Assembly: GCF_002218195.1 (NCBI RefSeq)
Contig: NZ_CP022336.1
Coordinates: 3,343,001 to 3,407,000, forward strand
DNA: 64,000 nt
Origin: Sphingorhabdus sp. SMR4y
GTDB taxonomy: Bacteria; Pseudomonadota; Alphaproteobacteria; Sphingomonadales; Sphingomonadaceae
Direction of reading: 5' to 3'
Shown here: positions 1-7,526 of the stretch, in pieces
How positions within the stretch are numbered: position 1 is the first letter of the stretch
How the letters are laid out: each line of letters starts with the position of its first letter
Made by a program: the position numbers and the translations under genes
The notes under the pieces: generated by a model
Seen by the model: the letters and a program-made list of their open reading frames with translations, nothing else
Database searches by the model: none
Told to the model about the DNA's origin: nothing

Positions 1-900
1 GTGGCTGGACTCGCTGGCTTCCTCGCGTGTGCGCTGCACTTCGGCGCGCAAAACACCAAGCGCCTTGGCGCTTTCATTCTGTGCGGCAACCGCGGCCCGC
101 TGTTCATTCTGCGCGGCAGTGACTTTTGCTTCCGCCGCCTCGGCTTCCGCCTTGGCGGCATCAGAGGCCGCTGCTGCCTCTTTCCAGCGCGCATAGATCA
201 GGCGTCCTTCGACGAGCGTGATTTCCGCGCTCAGTTTCCTGTAGCGTTCTGCCTGCTTTGCCTGCCGCCGCAGATTGGCGGCGCGCTGCTCCATGTCGCC
301 GAGGATATCGTCGAGGCGCGCCAGGTTTTTTTCCGCTGCGCGCAATTTCTGTTCGGCATCCTTGCGCCGGACATGAAGGCCCGAGATTCCCGCCGCTTCC
401 TCCAGCATTTCGCGGCGCGCTTCGGGCTTGGAGGAAATGATGTTGGAAATCTTACCCTGGCTCACCAGGGCAGGGCTGTGCGCGCCAGTGGCGGCATCGG
501 CGAAGATCAGCGCGATATCCTTGGCCCGGACATCGGTGCCATTGGCACGATAGGCAGAGCCCGCGCCACGCTCGATCCGGCGGACGATTTCCAGTTCGCT
601 GTCATTGTCGCCGGCGTGGAGCGAGGATACGTCATTGGTTTCGCGCTCGGCGGTCAGCGCGACTTCGGCAAATTGACGCTCGGGCCGGTCCTGGGTGCCG
701 GCGAAGATCACATCCTCCATGCCGCCGCCGCGCATCGACTTGGCGCTATTTTCGCCCATCACCCAGCGGATGGCCTCGAGCAGATTCGATTTGCCGCAAC
801 CATTGGGGCCGACCACCCCGGTCAGCCCTTTTTCAATGCGCAGTTCTGTGGGGTCGACAAAGCTTTTGAAGCCCGAGAGTCTGAGCTTCTTTATTTGCAC
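1..900 (-). CDS. smc: Chromosome segregation ATPase SMC, N-terminal part (gene runs off the window)
   Basis: The first 300 residues are present and the rest lies beyond base 1. The N-terminus reads [14 protein letters not shown], the SMC head signature. It is followed by Walker [10 protein letters not shown] (residues 31-39), a Q-loop region SQGKISNI near residue 147, and from about residue 165 a charged, alanine-rich coiled coil. SMC dimers with ScpAB organise and segregate the chromosome; the ABC signature and Walker B would be in the missing C-terminal head. The start is a GTG at 900 preceded by GGGAGA at normal spacing; no in-frame ATG lies nearby. It is downstream, on the same strand, of dciA and two DsbA-like genes, with a 72-base gap to the nearest, so co-transcription is plausible. 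Confidence 0.95.
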   Translation of the reverse strand, partial: MQIKKLRLSGFKSFVDPTELRIEKGLTGVVGPNGCGKSNLLEAIRWVMGENSAKSMRGGGMEDVIFAGTQDRPERQFAEVALTAERETNDVSSLHAGDNDSELEIVRRIERGAGSAYRANGTDVRAKDIALIFADAATGAHSPALVSQGKISNIISSKPEARREMLEEAAGISGLHVRRKDAEQKLRAAEKNLARLDDILGDMEQRAANLRRQAKQAERYRKLSAEITLVEGRLIYARWKEAAAASDAAKAEAEAAEAKVTAAQNEQRAAVAAQNESAKALGVLRAEVQRTREEASESSH

Positions 901-972
901 GGAATGTCTCCCGCGCCGACTGTGTCAGTCACCCCTTGCAATGCGCGCCCCCTCTTGCGACTGGTCCAGCGC

Positions 973-1716
973 CTATCTGACGCCGGCCTCCTTCAGTTTC
1001 GCTTCGACCATGGCCCAGTTGGTGCCGTCAATCTTCTGCCCGTTGAGCAGGAAGGTCGGAGTTCCCTGGATATCATATTCCTCGACCGCTTTCTGCGTAT
1101 TGTTCATCAGTGCTTCGGCTGCTGCGCTGTCGGCGAGACAGGCCTTGGCCTGATCCTCCGAAATGCCACGCTGCTGGAAGAAGCTGATCAGACCGAGTTC
1201 GTCGGCAAGACGGACAAAACGGGTATCCGGTGCCGAGCCGAGAATGTTGCTGTAGGTTGCTTCGCCCATGGCCTGGGCTTTCTCGAACATCGTCGCCTGG
1301 TAGCTCAAGGCCTGTTCGGTCAGCGGGAAAAACGGCCCTTCGCCGCCGCAGCGGGACAGGATCGCTGCGGAGAGATCGAGCGGATCACGCACGAAATTGC
1401 GAATTTCAAAACTGACCCGGCCGCTTTCGACATAATTGTCGCGCAGGGGCACAAAGGCCTGTTCGCCGAAGTCCTTGCAGTGCGAGCAGGTGATCGACAT
1501 ATATTCGACCAGCTTGAGCGGTGCGTCGGGATTGCCCATGACGATGCCGCCGGCTTCGGTTTTCGAAACCGTTTCAGACCATTTCTGTCCGGCGGGCGCC
1601 TCGACCGCTTCGATCGAACCGGCAGCGCTGGCTCCGGCCTCGCTCTCGCTTGCTTCGCCGCAAGCAGTCAGCGCCAGTGCAAGGGCCAAAGGTGCAATAT
1701 AGTTGAATGTGCGCAT
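973..1716 (-). CDS. DsbA/BdbD-like thioredoxin-fold lipoprotein
   Basis: A 247-residue protein. The N-terminus MRTFNYIAPL is followed by a hydrophobic stretch ending in LTAC, a lipobox with Cys19, so it is probably a membrane-anchored periplasmic lipoprotein. The redox motif is CSHC (77-80) in the context EYMSITCSHC, with the cis-proline loop GTPTF near the C-terminus, as in Thioredoxin_4/DsbA-type oxidases. The likely role is thiol oxidation or disulfide handling in exported proteins; the partner is unknown and no dsbB is in the window. The ATG at 1716 is preferred over an upstream ATG at 1746 because AGGAA precedes it and the signal peptide then starts at residue 1. It shares clear sequence similarity with the next gene, suggesting a tandem duplication. 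Confidence 0.88.
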   Translation of the reverse strand: MRTFNYIAPLALALALTACGEASESEAGASAAGSIEAVEAPAGQKWSETVSKTEAGGIVMGNPDAPLKLVEYMSITCSHCKDFGEQAFVPLRDNYVESGRVSFEIRNFVRDPLDLSAAILSRCGGEGPFFPLTEQALSYQATMFEKAQAMGEATYSNILGSAPDTRFVRLADELGLISFFQQRGISEDQAKACLADSAAAEALMNNTQKAVEEYDIQGTPTFLLNGQKIDGTNWAMVEAKLKEAGVR

Positions 1717-1750
1717 ATTCTGTTCCTGCTGTGATGAATGGATCAAATGT

Positions 1751-2443
1751 CTATCGCGGAAGGCCCGCCAATTTCGGTTGCAATGCTGTCCAGCTATGGA
1801 CTTTGGCGAGCGGTTGGTCGCCGATCGTGAAGCTTGGTGTGCCGGTCAGCTTGAGCGTGGTCCTGGCATATTCCGTCATCGCCAGAATCTTGTCCTGTGC
1901 GGTCTTGTCCGCAAGACAGGCGTCGATCTGGGCATCGGTAAAGCCGCGGCCCTTCATCAGTACGTCAAGACCGGCGGCCTTGCTGATTTTCTTGAGCCGC
2001 TGGGGAACGGTCCCTTCGTTGAGCGTCTTCATCACCTCGGGAGAAGCCGACTGGAATGTCTTCAGCCATTCGGACTGCTGCATCAGCAGCGCGCGGTGAT
2101 TGCCGAAGAATCGGGTGCGGCCGCCGCAGCGGGCCAGCATCGCGGCCGTCAGGTCAATCGGATTGAGCACCAGATTGCGCACTTCGAAGCTGACATGGCC
2201 CTTGTTGACGAAATTGCTGATCAGGGGGCTGTGGGACTCTTTTTCAAAGGCCGCACAATGATTGCAGGTGTAGCTCATATATTCGGTCAGCTTGTGCCGG
2301 GCGAGGGGATTGCCCATGACATGGCCGCCCATGGTCGACTGGGTCACTCGCTTGGACCAGTCGGTCTGCTGCGCGGAAGCCGGTGCAACCATCACGATCG
2401 ATGCTGCCAATGCCGAAGCAAGATACGCGCTTCTGTACGTCAT
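1751..2443 (-). CDS. DsbA-like periplasmic thioredoxin-fold protein
   Basis: A 230-residue protein with a cleavable signal peptide (cleavage probably after APASA, residues 20-24). The redox motif CNHC (60-63) sits in EYMSYTCNHC, with cis-proline GTPSF near the C-terminus. It is a paralogue of the neighbouring lipoprotein: both share the GG-(H/I)-VMGNP stretch before the active site and an LARCGG/LSRCGG block after it. Family knowledge: DsbA-type oxidoreductase, periplasmic. Its ATG overlaps the dciA stop (ATGA), so translation is coupled to dciA. Having both a soluble and a lipid-anchored version side by side suggests divided roles, which is inference. Confidence 0.88.
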   Translation of the reverse strand: MTYRSAYLASALAASIVMVAPASAQQTDWSKRVTQSTMGGHVMGNPLARHKLTEYMSYTCNHCAAFEKESHSPLISNFVNKGHVSFEVRNLVLNPIDLTAAMLARCGGRTRFFGNHRALLMQQSEWLKTFQSASPEVMKTLNEGTVPQRLKKISKAAGLDVLMKGRGFTDAQIDACLADKTAQDKILAMTEYARTTLKLTGTPSFTIGDQPLAKVHSWTALQPKLAGLPR

Positions 2444-3123
2444 GTCTGGTCCTTCTTCTTGTCGCCGCCACCGATCTTGCCGATGATCTTTATGCTTTTC
2501 TGCGCTTCTTTCTTAGGGTCCGCTTCCGCCTTTGCAACTGCCGATGCGAGCGACTCCAGCACCCGGTTCAGCTCCGCGTCACCGATGTCGCGCAGATTCT
2601 CGCCGAGCTGGATGGGCGCGGGCTTTAACGAAGCGGGCAGGGGAACCCGTTTTTCCCTGTCTTTTCTTGGCGTTACGGTGCCCTGCCTGAATCTAATCTG
2701 ACTGACAGCGCCATAGCCGAAGAAGCGGTTGACCCGTTCGATTATGTCCGGCGCGATATGTTGCATCATGGTCGCATAAGCGCCGCCAACGAGCAGATGC
2801 AGCGTGCCGCCCTCTTTTTCACCGCGCGGAAAACGGATCGATTCGGGGAGGGAAACATCGGCATAGCGTTCGCCGACAATCTCTGCCCATCGGCTGACTA
2901 CCGAAGACTGGATGAAGCCATAGCGGCGAAAGGCGGCGCGGCCGATTTCGGGCATCAGGTCGGAAATGCTTTTCGCAGGGCCACCGCGGGGGCGCTGATA
3001 TTTCTGATATGTTCTGGCAGCCGGTTTTTTAGTGGCTTTTTTCGGTGATTTTGCGGACGCAGCTTTACCCTTTTCGACGGTTTTCGCCCTTTTATCTCCA
3101 ATATTGCCAATTTTCTTCGCCAT
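2440..3123 (-). CDS. dciA: DciA-like (DUF721) protein, predicted helicase loader
   Basis: A 227-residue protein. Residues 1-50 are lysine/alanine-rich and probably disordered. They are followed by a DUF721 domain with the recognisable RWAEIVGERYADVSLPESI segment and a beta-rich part (LHLLVGGAYATMMQH, IIERVNRFFGY). DUF721 proteins include DciA, which assists loading of the replicative helicase DnaB in bacteria that lack DnaC. The C-terminal tail is again charged. It is divergent from mutY, with 27 bases between the two start codons, and heads the minus-strand group dciA - dsbA-like - dsbA-like - smc. The symbol rests on domain recognition only. Confidence 0.8.
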   Translation of the reverse strand: MAKKIGNIGDKRAKTVEKGKAASAKSPKKATKKPAARTYQKYQRPRGGPAKSISDLMPEIGRAAFRRYGFIQSSVVSRWAEIVGERYADVSLPESIRFPRGEKEGGTLHLLVGGAYATMMQHIAPDIIERVNRFFGYGAVSQIRFRQGTVTPRKDREKRVPLPASLKPAPIQLGENLRDIGDAELNRVLESLASAVAKAEADPKKEAQKSIKIIGKIGGGDKKKDQT

Positions 3124-3150
3124 TATGCCCTTTTATGGCATGGCGCGGCC

Positions 3151-4218
3151 ATGGCCGTCGATAGCTTCTCCGTCAAAGCCCGTAAAATTTCTGCCAATAT
3201 CGGTGCACATTATGTGGATAAGGCGCGCAAGCTGCCTTGGCGATCGCCGCCGGGCAGCAATTTGCCCGATCCCTATCATGTCTGGCTGTCCGAAGTCATG
3301 CTGCAGCAGACGACGGTCGCGGCGGTCAAAAGCTATTTCGAGAAATTCACTACGCGCTGGCCGACGGTACAGGACCTGGCGCGGGCGGATGAATCGGATG
3401 TGATGGCCGCATGGGCCGGCCTCGGCTATTATGCGCGGGCCCGCAATCTTCGCAAATGTGCGGTGTATATCACTGAAAACAAAGGCGGAGTCTTTCCTCA
3501 GAAAGAGTCTGAGCTTCTGAAATTGCCCGGTGTCGGCGCCTATACCGCGGCGGCGATTGCCGCGATTGCCTTTGGCGCGCGGGCGGTGGTGGTGGACGCC
3601 AATATCGAGCGGCTGGTGGCGCGGCTGTTCGCCATCGACACGCCGCTGCCCAAGGGCAAGGCCAAAATCCGCACTGCGATGGACGCGATCACCCCGCGGC
3701 ACGGGGCCGGTGATTTTGCCCAGGCCTGCATGGATATCGGCGCGACGATCTGCACATCGAAAAATCCGAAATGTGCCAACTGTCCGGTGCAGAAAGAATG
3801 CGTGGCTTTCGCCAATGGCAATATGGAATTCTATCCGGTCAAGCCGCCGAAAAAAGCCAAGCCGGTTCGCCGCGCGCGCTTTTTCTGGATCGAGCAGGAG
3901 GGCCGCCTATTGCTCGCCACCCGGCCGGACAAAGGAATGCTCGGCGGGATGCGGGCGCTGCCCGATGATGGCTGGGCGGCGGGCAAAGATGGTCATGCCT
4001 CACCGCCGATATCCGGAGAATGGCGGGTCCACGACAATGTCATTCAGCACAGCTTCACCCATTTTTCGCTCGAAGTGGATTTGGCAGTTTATCAGGACGA
4101 GAAAATCGTTACTAACAAGGATGACAATATCTGGTGGCCGCTGGATGATATCGCGGAGGCGGGTTTGCCCACCCTATATGCCAAGGCCGTACGATGGAAA
4201 ATGAAGGAAGAAAAATGA
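3151..4218 (+). CDS. mutY: A/G-specific adenine DNA glycosylase MutY
   Basis: A 355-residue base-excision enzyme that removes adenine mispaired with 8-oxoguanine. The HhH-GPD domain shows catalytic Glu48 in SEVMLQQT, the helix-hairpin-helix LPGVGAYTA (125-133) and catalytic Asp149 in VVVDANIERL. The 4Fe-4S cluster ligands are Cys201, 208, 211 and 217 with the classical C-X6-C-X2-C-X5-C spacing. The C-terminal 120 residues form the Nudix-like domain that recognises 8-oxoG. The start ATG at 3151 matches the family N-terminus; other ATGs just upstream are out of frame. Its stop overlaps the next start (ATGA), so it is coupled to the serine hydrolase downstream. Confidence 0.96.
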   Translation: MAVDSFSVKARKISANIGAHYVDKARKLPWRSPPGSNLPDPYHVWLSEVMLQQTTVAAVKSYFEKFTTRWPTVQDLARADESDVMAAWAGLGYYARARNLRKCAVYITENKGGVFPQKESELLKLPGVGAYTAAAIAAIAFGARAVVVDANIERLVARLFAIDTPLPKGKAKIRTAMDAITPRHGAGDFAQACMDIGATICTSKNPKCANCPVQKECVAFANGNMEFYPVKPPKKAKPVRRARFFWIEQEGRLLLATRPDKGMLGGMRALPDDGWAAGKDGHASPPISGEWRVHDNVIQHSFTHFSLEVDLAVYQDEKIVTNKDDNIWWPLDDIAEAGLPTLYAKAVRWKMKEEK

Positions 4219-5558
4219 CCGCTGACAGAATCGCTACATCTTCGCTTGGCCCTTCTTTTTCCCGGCGATCCGTGCTCGGTGGTATCGGGGTTGGTGCCTT
4301 TCTGGCCGGCATGCCCTCGATTGCGCTTGCGCGTGAGGCGGGCAATAATTTTCCCGGCCTGACCAAAATCATCAACCAATATGTTGCGGAAAAGAAAGTT
4401 GCCGGCATGATGGCAATGATCGGCTTTGGCCAGCAGGTGCCGGAAGTCATTACCGCCGGATCACAGAAACTGGGCGGCGACAGGCCGGTGGGCCCCGATA
4501 CATTGTGGCGAATGTATTCGCAGACCAAGCCGGTAACCGGCATGGCCACGATGATGCTGGTCGAAGATGGCCTGATCTCGCTTGACCAGCCGCTGTCTGA
4601 TATCTTTCCCGAATTTGCCGACATGCAGGTACTGGTCGATCCCGAAGGTGCGATCGACAATGTGGAACCGGCCAAGGCCCCGATCACCATCCGCCAGTTG
4701 CAAACCCACACGGCCGGTCTGGGCTATACGATCATATCCAAGGGGCCGATCCAGAAGGCCTATCTGGCCGCTGGTCTGACCCCGGGACGCGTTAGCCGCA
4801 ATCCGATCCCCGGTGTGGATGCCGGCGCGCCGACGCCGGACATCATGACCTTCGTCAAGCGCCTGTCGGAACTGCCGCTGGTCTATCAGCCCGGCACGCA
4901 GTGGAGCTATTCGCTCAGCCACGATGTCCTGAGCGCGGTGATCGAGAAGGTTTCGGGTAAACCGCTTGACCAGTTCCTGCAGGAGCGGATGTTCGGGCCA
5001 TTGGGCATGAACAGCATTTTCTATCAGGTCCCGGCTGATCGGGCGGCTGATCTGGCCGACAATTATGCGCCGTTCGCCGGATCGCTGATCCCGATCGACC
5101 CCGGTGCGTCGAGCATCTATCTCGACAAGCCGGCCTTTTCTTTCGGCAGTACCGGTCTGGTCGGTACCGCCGGCGATTATGACAAGTTCCTGCAGATGAT
5201 CCTCGGCTTCGGCAGAGTGGGCGATGTGCAGGTGATGAAGCCCGAAACGGTCAAGCTCGGCATCTCCAATCTGCTGCCCGAGACGGCCAGCACGGCGGGC
5301 ACCTGGGTCGCCAATCACGGCTTTGGTGCGGGTGGCCGTTCCGGTCTCGGCACCGATGTCAGTCCGGCCGGTACATTTGGCTGGGGCGGCGCAGCCGGGA
5401 CATCGGCCTTTGTCGACACCGTGCGGGGACTGCGGGCGGGCGGTTATACGCAGTATATTCCGTCAAACAGCTATCCCTTCCAGTCGGATTTTCCGAAATA
5501 TGTCTATGCCGACCTTACCGGTGCGGCGCAGGCCGGGGCGGGCAAGACCAGCCCCTGA
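4215..5558 (+). CDS. Serine hydrolase of the beta-lactamase/class C family, Tat-exported
   Basis: A 447-residue protein. A twin-arginine signal (SFSRRSVLGG, RR at 17-18) followed by a hydrophobic stretch ending IALA indicates export by the Tat pathway to the periplasm. The penicillin-binding fold motifs are SQTK (Ser102, Lys105) and Tyr232 in SYSLSHDV, with a WGGAAGT block near the C-terminus replacing the KTG motif. The family includes esterases, D-aminopeptidases and class C beta-lactamases; EstB-like esterase activity is as likely as antibiotic hydrolysis, and substrate cannot be read from sequence. AGGAAG precedes the ATG at 4215, which overlaps the mutY stop. An in-frame ATG at 4194 lies inside mutY and is less likely. 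Confidence 0.88.
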   Translation: MTADRIATSSLGPSFSRRSVLGGIGVGAFLAGMPSIALAREAGNNFPGLTKIINQYVAEKKVAGMMAMIGFGQQVPEVITAGSQKLGGDRPVGPDTLWRMYSQTKPVTGMATMMLVEDGLISLDQPLSDIFPEFADMQVLVDPEGAIDNVEPAKAPITIRQLQTHTAGLGYTIISKGPIQKAYLAAGLTPGRVSRNPIPGVDAGAPTPDIMTFVKRLSELPLVYQPGTQWSYSLSHDVLSAVIEKVSGKPLDQFLQERMFGPLGMNSIFYQVPADRAADLADNYAPFAGSLIPIDPGASSIYLDKPAFSFGSTGLVGTAGDYDKFLQMILGFGRVGDVQVMKPETVKLGISNLLPETASTAGTWVANHGFGAGGRSGLGTDVSPAGTFGWGGAAGTSAFVDTVRGLRAGGYTQYIPSNSYPFQSDFPKYVYADLTGAAQAGAGKTSP

Positions 5559-5624
5559 GGGCAGAAAAAATTCTCCCCCTTGCAGGGAGCAACGATATGA
5601 AAATGACAACATCCGGGAGACAAG

Positions 5625-6530
5625 ATGCCAGTTGCTGAACAGACCATAGTGCCGACTTTTGCCGGCGGAACGCTCGACCGTGCCGACCAGGTGCGGGTCA
5701 ATCCCGACAAGCTGCGTGCGGCGATGATGAACCCGCGGGCCAGGCTGCTCAAGCTGGACGGTCTCAATCCTGTATTTGATGATTATGGTGATCTTGCCTG
5801 GGGCGCCGCCTATGAAGCTTCGCCGGACAATGATCTGCTTTTGCTCGGTATCGAGGACGACACACCCTATTTTGCCGAACTGAACGGGGCAGGGGACGCC
5901 GGACCGGCTGCCAACCGGGCGCTGTGGCAGACATTGGGCGCCTTGCCTGCCGATCAGGCGGCGATCTATGCCACGGCGCGCAGTCTGGTGGATTGGCACG
6001 CGCGGCACAAATTTTGCGCGCAATGCGGCAGGCCGACCGAGTCCCGCAAGGGCGGCTGGGCGCGGCTGTGCGATCGGGAAAAGGATGGTTGCGGGGCCGA
6101 GCATTTCCCGCGCACCGATCCGGTGGCGATCATGCTGTCGGAATGTGAAGGCAAGGTATTGCTTGGCCGCCAGCCGCGCTTTCCGCCGAAAAGCTTTTCC
6201 GCACTGGCCGGATTTCTGGAGCCCGGAGAGAGTATCGAAGGCTGCGTGAAACGCGAATTGTTCGAGGAAGCCGGAATCCATGTCCATGATGTCCGCTATG
6301 TCGCCAGCCAGCCCTGGCCGTTCCCGTCATCGCTGATGATTGCCTGTACCAGCCAGACCGACGATCCGACGCTGACTCTTGACGAAGAGGAAATCGAGGA
6401 AGCGGCCTGGTTTTCGCTCGACGAGGTCAGGGCGGCGATGGCGGGCGATCCGGATGCGCCTTTTGTCGCGCCGCCGCCCTTTGCCATTGCCCATGATCTG
6501 CTGAAACACTGGATCGACAGCAAAAGCTGA
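5625..6530 (+). CDS. nudC: NAD+ diphosphatase / NADH pyrophosphatase NudC
   Basis: A 301-residue Nudix hydrolase that cleaves NAD(H) and removes NAD caps from RNA. The zinc ribbon has Cys131, 134, 149 and 156. The Nudix box begins at Gly196 and holds the core REL-x-EE-x-G at 210-217. The NudC-specific SQPWPFPSS signature is at 228-236. Length and domain order (N-terminal beta domain, zinc ribbon, Nudix) match the family. GGGAGA precedes the ATG at good spacing. It lies 66 bases after the serine hydrolase gene on the same strand, so a mutY-hydrolase-nudC transcript is plausible. Confidence 0.96.
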   Translation: MPVAEQTIVPTFAGGTLDRADQVRVNPDKLRAAMMNPRARLLKLDGLNPVFDDYGDLAWGAAYEASPDNDLLLLGIEDDTPYFAELNGAGDAGPAANRALWQTLGALPADQAAIYATARSLVDWHARHKFCAQCGRPTESRKGGWARLCDREKDGCGAEHFPRTDPVAIMLSECEGKVLLGRQPRFPPKSFSALAGFLEPGESIEGCVKRELFEEAGIHVHDVRYVASQPWPFPSSLMIACTSQTDDPTLTLDEEEIEEAAWFSLDEVRAAMAGDPDAPFVAPPPFAIAHDLLKHWIDSKS

Positions 6531-6537
6531 TGCGCGG

Positions 6538-6951
6538 CTAGACCAGTCCGAGACTGGCCAGTTCGCCCAGCATCTCTGCCGGCATTTCCTCTGCGCCCTC
6601 TGCGCCGTCGCCGAGATCGGGCGGAGCGTCCTTTTCTTCCAGATAGCGCCAGCCCTGATGGGCGCGCTTGGGAATCGGCTGGACGGCGATCAGTTTCGGT
6701 TCGAGCCTTATCCACTGTTTCCCCTGGCCATTTTCCATGAAGCCGAGGATCGGCGAACGGCCAACGATCTTCTTCGCATGAATCCAGTAGAGCGAGCCGC
6801 CGACCATTTCCTCGTACCGTTTCGGCAGATAGCGGGTGGTCAGCCGCGCTTCGCCGCCGGTCGCACTGTTATCCCGATGCGATTCCAGCCATTGGCGCAG
6901 CGTCGCCGGGCTTTCGCTGCGATAGGCAATCTTGGTCATATTGAGTGGCAT
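6538..6951 (-). CDS. DUF1489 family protein
   Basis: A 137-residue soluble protein of unknown function, typical of alphaproteobacteria. Recognisable conserved blocks are LTTRYLPKRYEEMVGGSLYW, then the short segment IVGRSPILGF, and a predicted beta-rich core ending RAHQGWRYLE. The last 30 residues are acidic and less conserved. It is convergent with nudC, leaving only 7 bases between the stops. An alternative start at the internal ATG at 6939 (MTKIAYRS) is possible; neither has a strong Shine-Dalgarno. No function is proposed. Confidence 0.82.
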   Translation of the reverse strand: MPLNMTKIAYRSESPATLRQWLESHRDNSATGGEARLTTRYLPKRYEEMVGGSLYWIHAKKIVGRSPILGFMENGQGKQWIRLEPKLIAVQPIPKRAHQGWRYLEEKDAPPDLGDGAEGAEEMPAEMLGELASLGLV

Positions 6952-7050
6952 GGGTGATATCTGTGGGGGGCGACCGCTTTAGTCAAGCAGCTTCCAGAGC
7001 GTGGTGCGGCAGGCTGGACCAAAGCCTGGGCAAATTCATACAAGTTTATT

Positions 7051-7071
7051 ATTGCAAATGATTATCAATAT
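7051..7071 (+). promoter_or_regulatory. Fur-box-like operator upstream of the small gene at 7110
   Basis: The element is ATTGCAAA followed by TGATTATCAATAT, continuing into CATAATG. Read as the 7-1-7 Fur consensus (TGATAAT-N-ATTATCA), bases 7060-7074 match 12 of 14 positions, with the two mismatches placed symmetrically. Nineteen of 21 bases are identical to the element in front of feoA on the opposite strand (57059-57079). It is 39 bases upstream of the start codon, overlapping where a promoter -10 (CATAAT) would lie. Iron repression by Fur or a related regulator is the inference. Confidence 0.6.
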
Positions 7072-7109
7072 CATAATGTAGGGAGAATCGGACAGCAAGG
7101 AGAGACAGA

Positions 7110-7526
7110 TTGACCGAGATACTGGAGAAGCTTTTATTACCATTGCCGGACATCCGGTCGCTACCGGCGGTCGAAGCGAAACTGATCATTGCCTTTCGCC
7201 TCGCGGTGGTGGCGAGTCAGAACTCGATTGACTGTCTGGACCCTCTGTCCGACCGGCTGGGGGGACAGCGGGCCGCAACGCGAATGCTGATCTTGGCCGA
7301 GACCATCGGATCCGCCTGGCAGGAGCCGTTCCAGATCGGGCGGCCCTGTTCTTCGCTGATCACACCGGATGAAATCTGGCTGATTGCAGCTATCCGTATG
7401 GCTGCTGGAGACAATCGGCCAGCCTTCGACTCGCTCAGTTGCGAAATGCTGGGCGATGGCGAACGGGATCGTATATATAATGATCTCGGCAATTTTGTTG
7501 CCGCTTATACAAGGGCTAGAGGCTGA
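7110..7526 (+). CDS. Small unknown protein, possibly DUF6628, predicted iron-regulated
   Basis: A 138-residue protein with no signal peptide or clear membrane segment. The start is a TTG at 7110 preceded by AAGGAGA. The layout (LP..EAKLIIAFR near the N-terminus, then RPCSSLITPDEIWLIAAI near residue 80, then an alpha-helical tail) resembles what I remember of DUF6628, a sphingomonad family usually carrying a CCC cluster at the position where this protein has PCSS. That link is from memory and tentative. The upstream element matches the feoAB operator, so a role in iron-limited cells is inferred. Its last 11 bases overlap the end of mgtE on the other strand. Confidence 0.6.
   Translation: MTEILEKLLLPLPDIRSLPAVEAKLIIAFRLAVVASQNSIDCLDPLSDRLGGQRAATRMLILAETIGSAWQEPFQIGRPCSSLITPDEIWLIAAIRMAAGDNRPAFDSLSCEMLGDGERDRIYNDLGNFVAAYTRARG

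Noticed and set aside
1-2701. Long plus-strand open frames across 1-1734 and 1703-2701
   Set aside because: They lie antisense to smc and the two DsbA-like genes, have unnatural Arg/Gly/Phe-rich composition, and no recognisable domains. High GC content keeps the opposite frames open.
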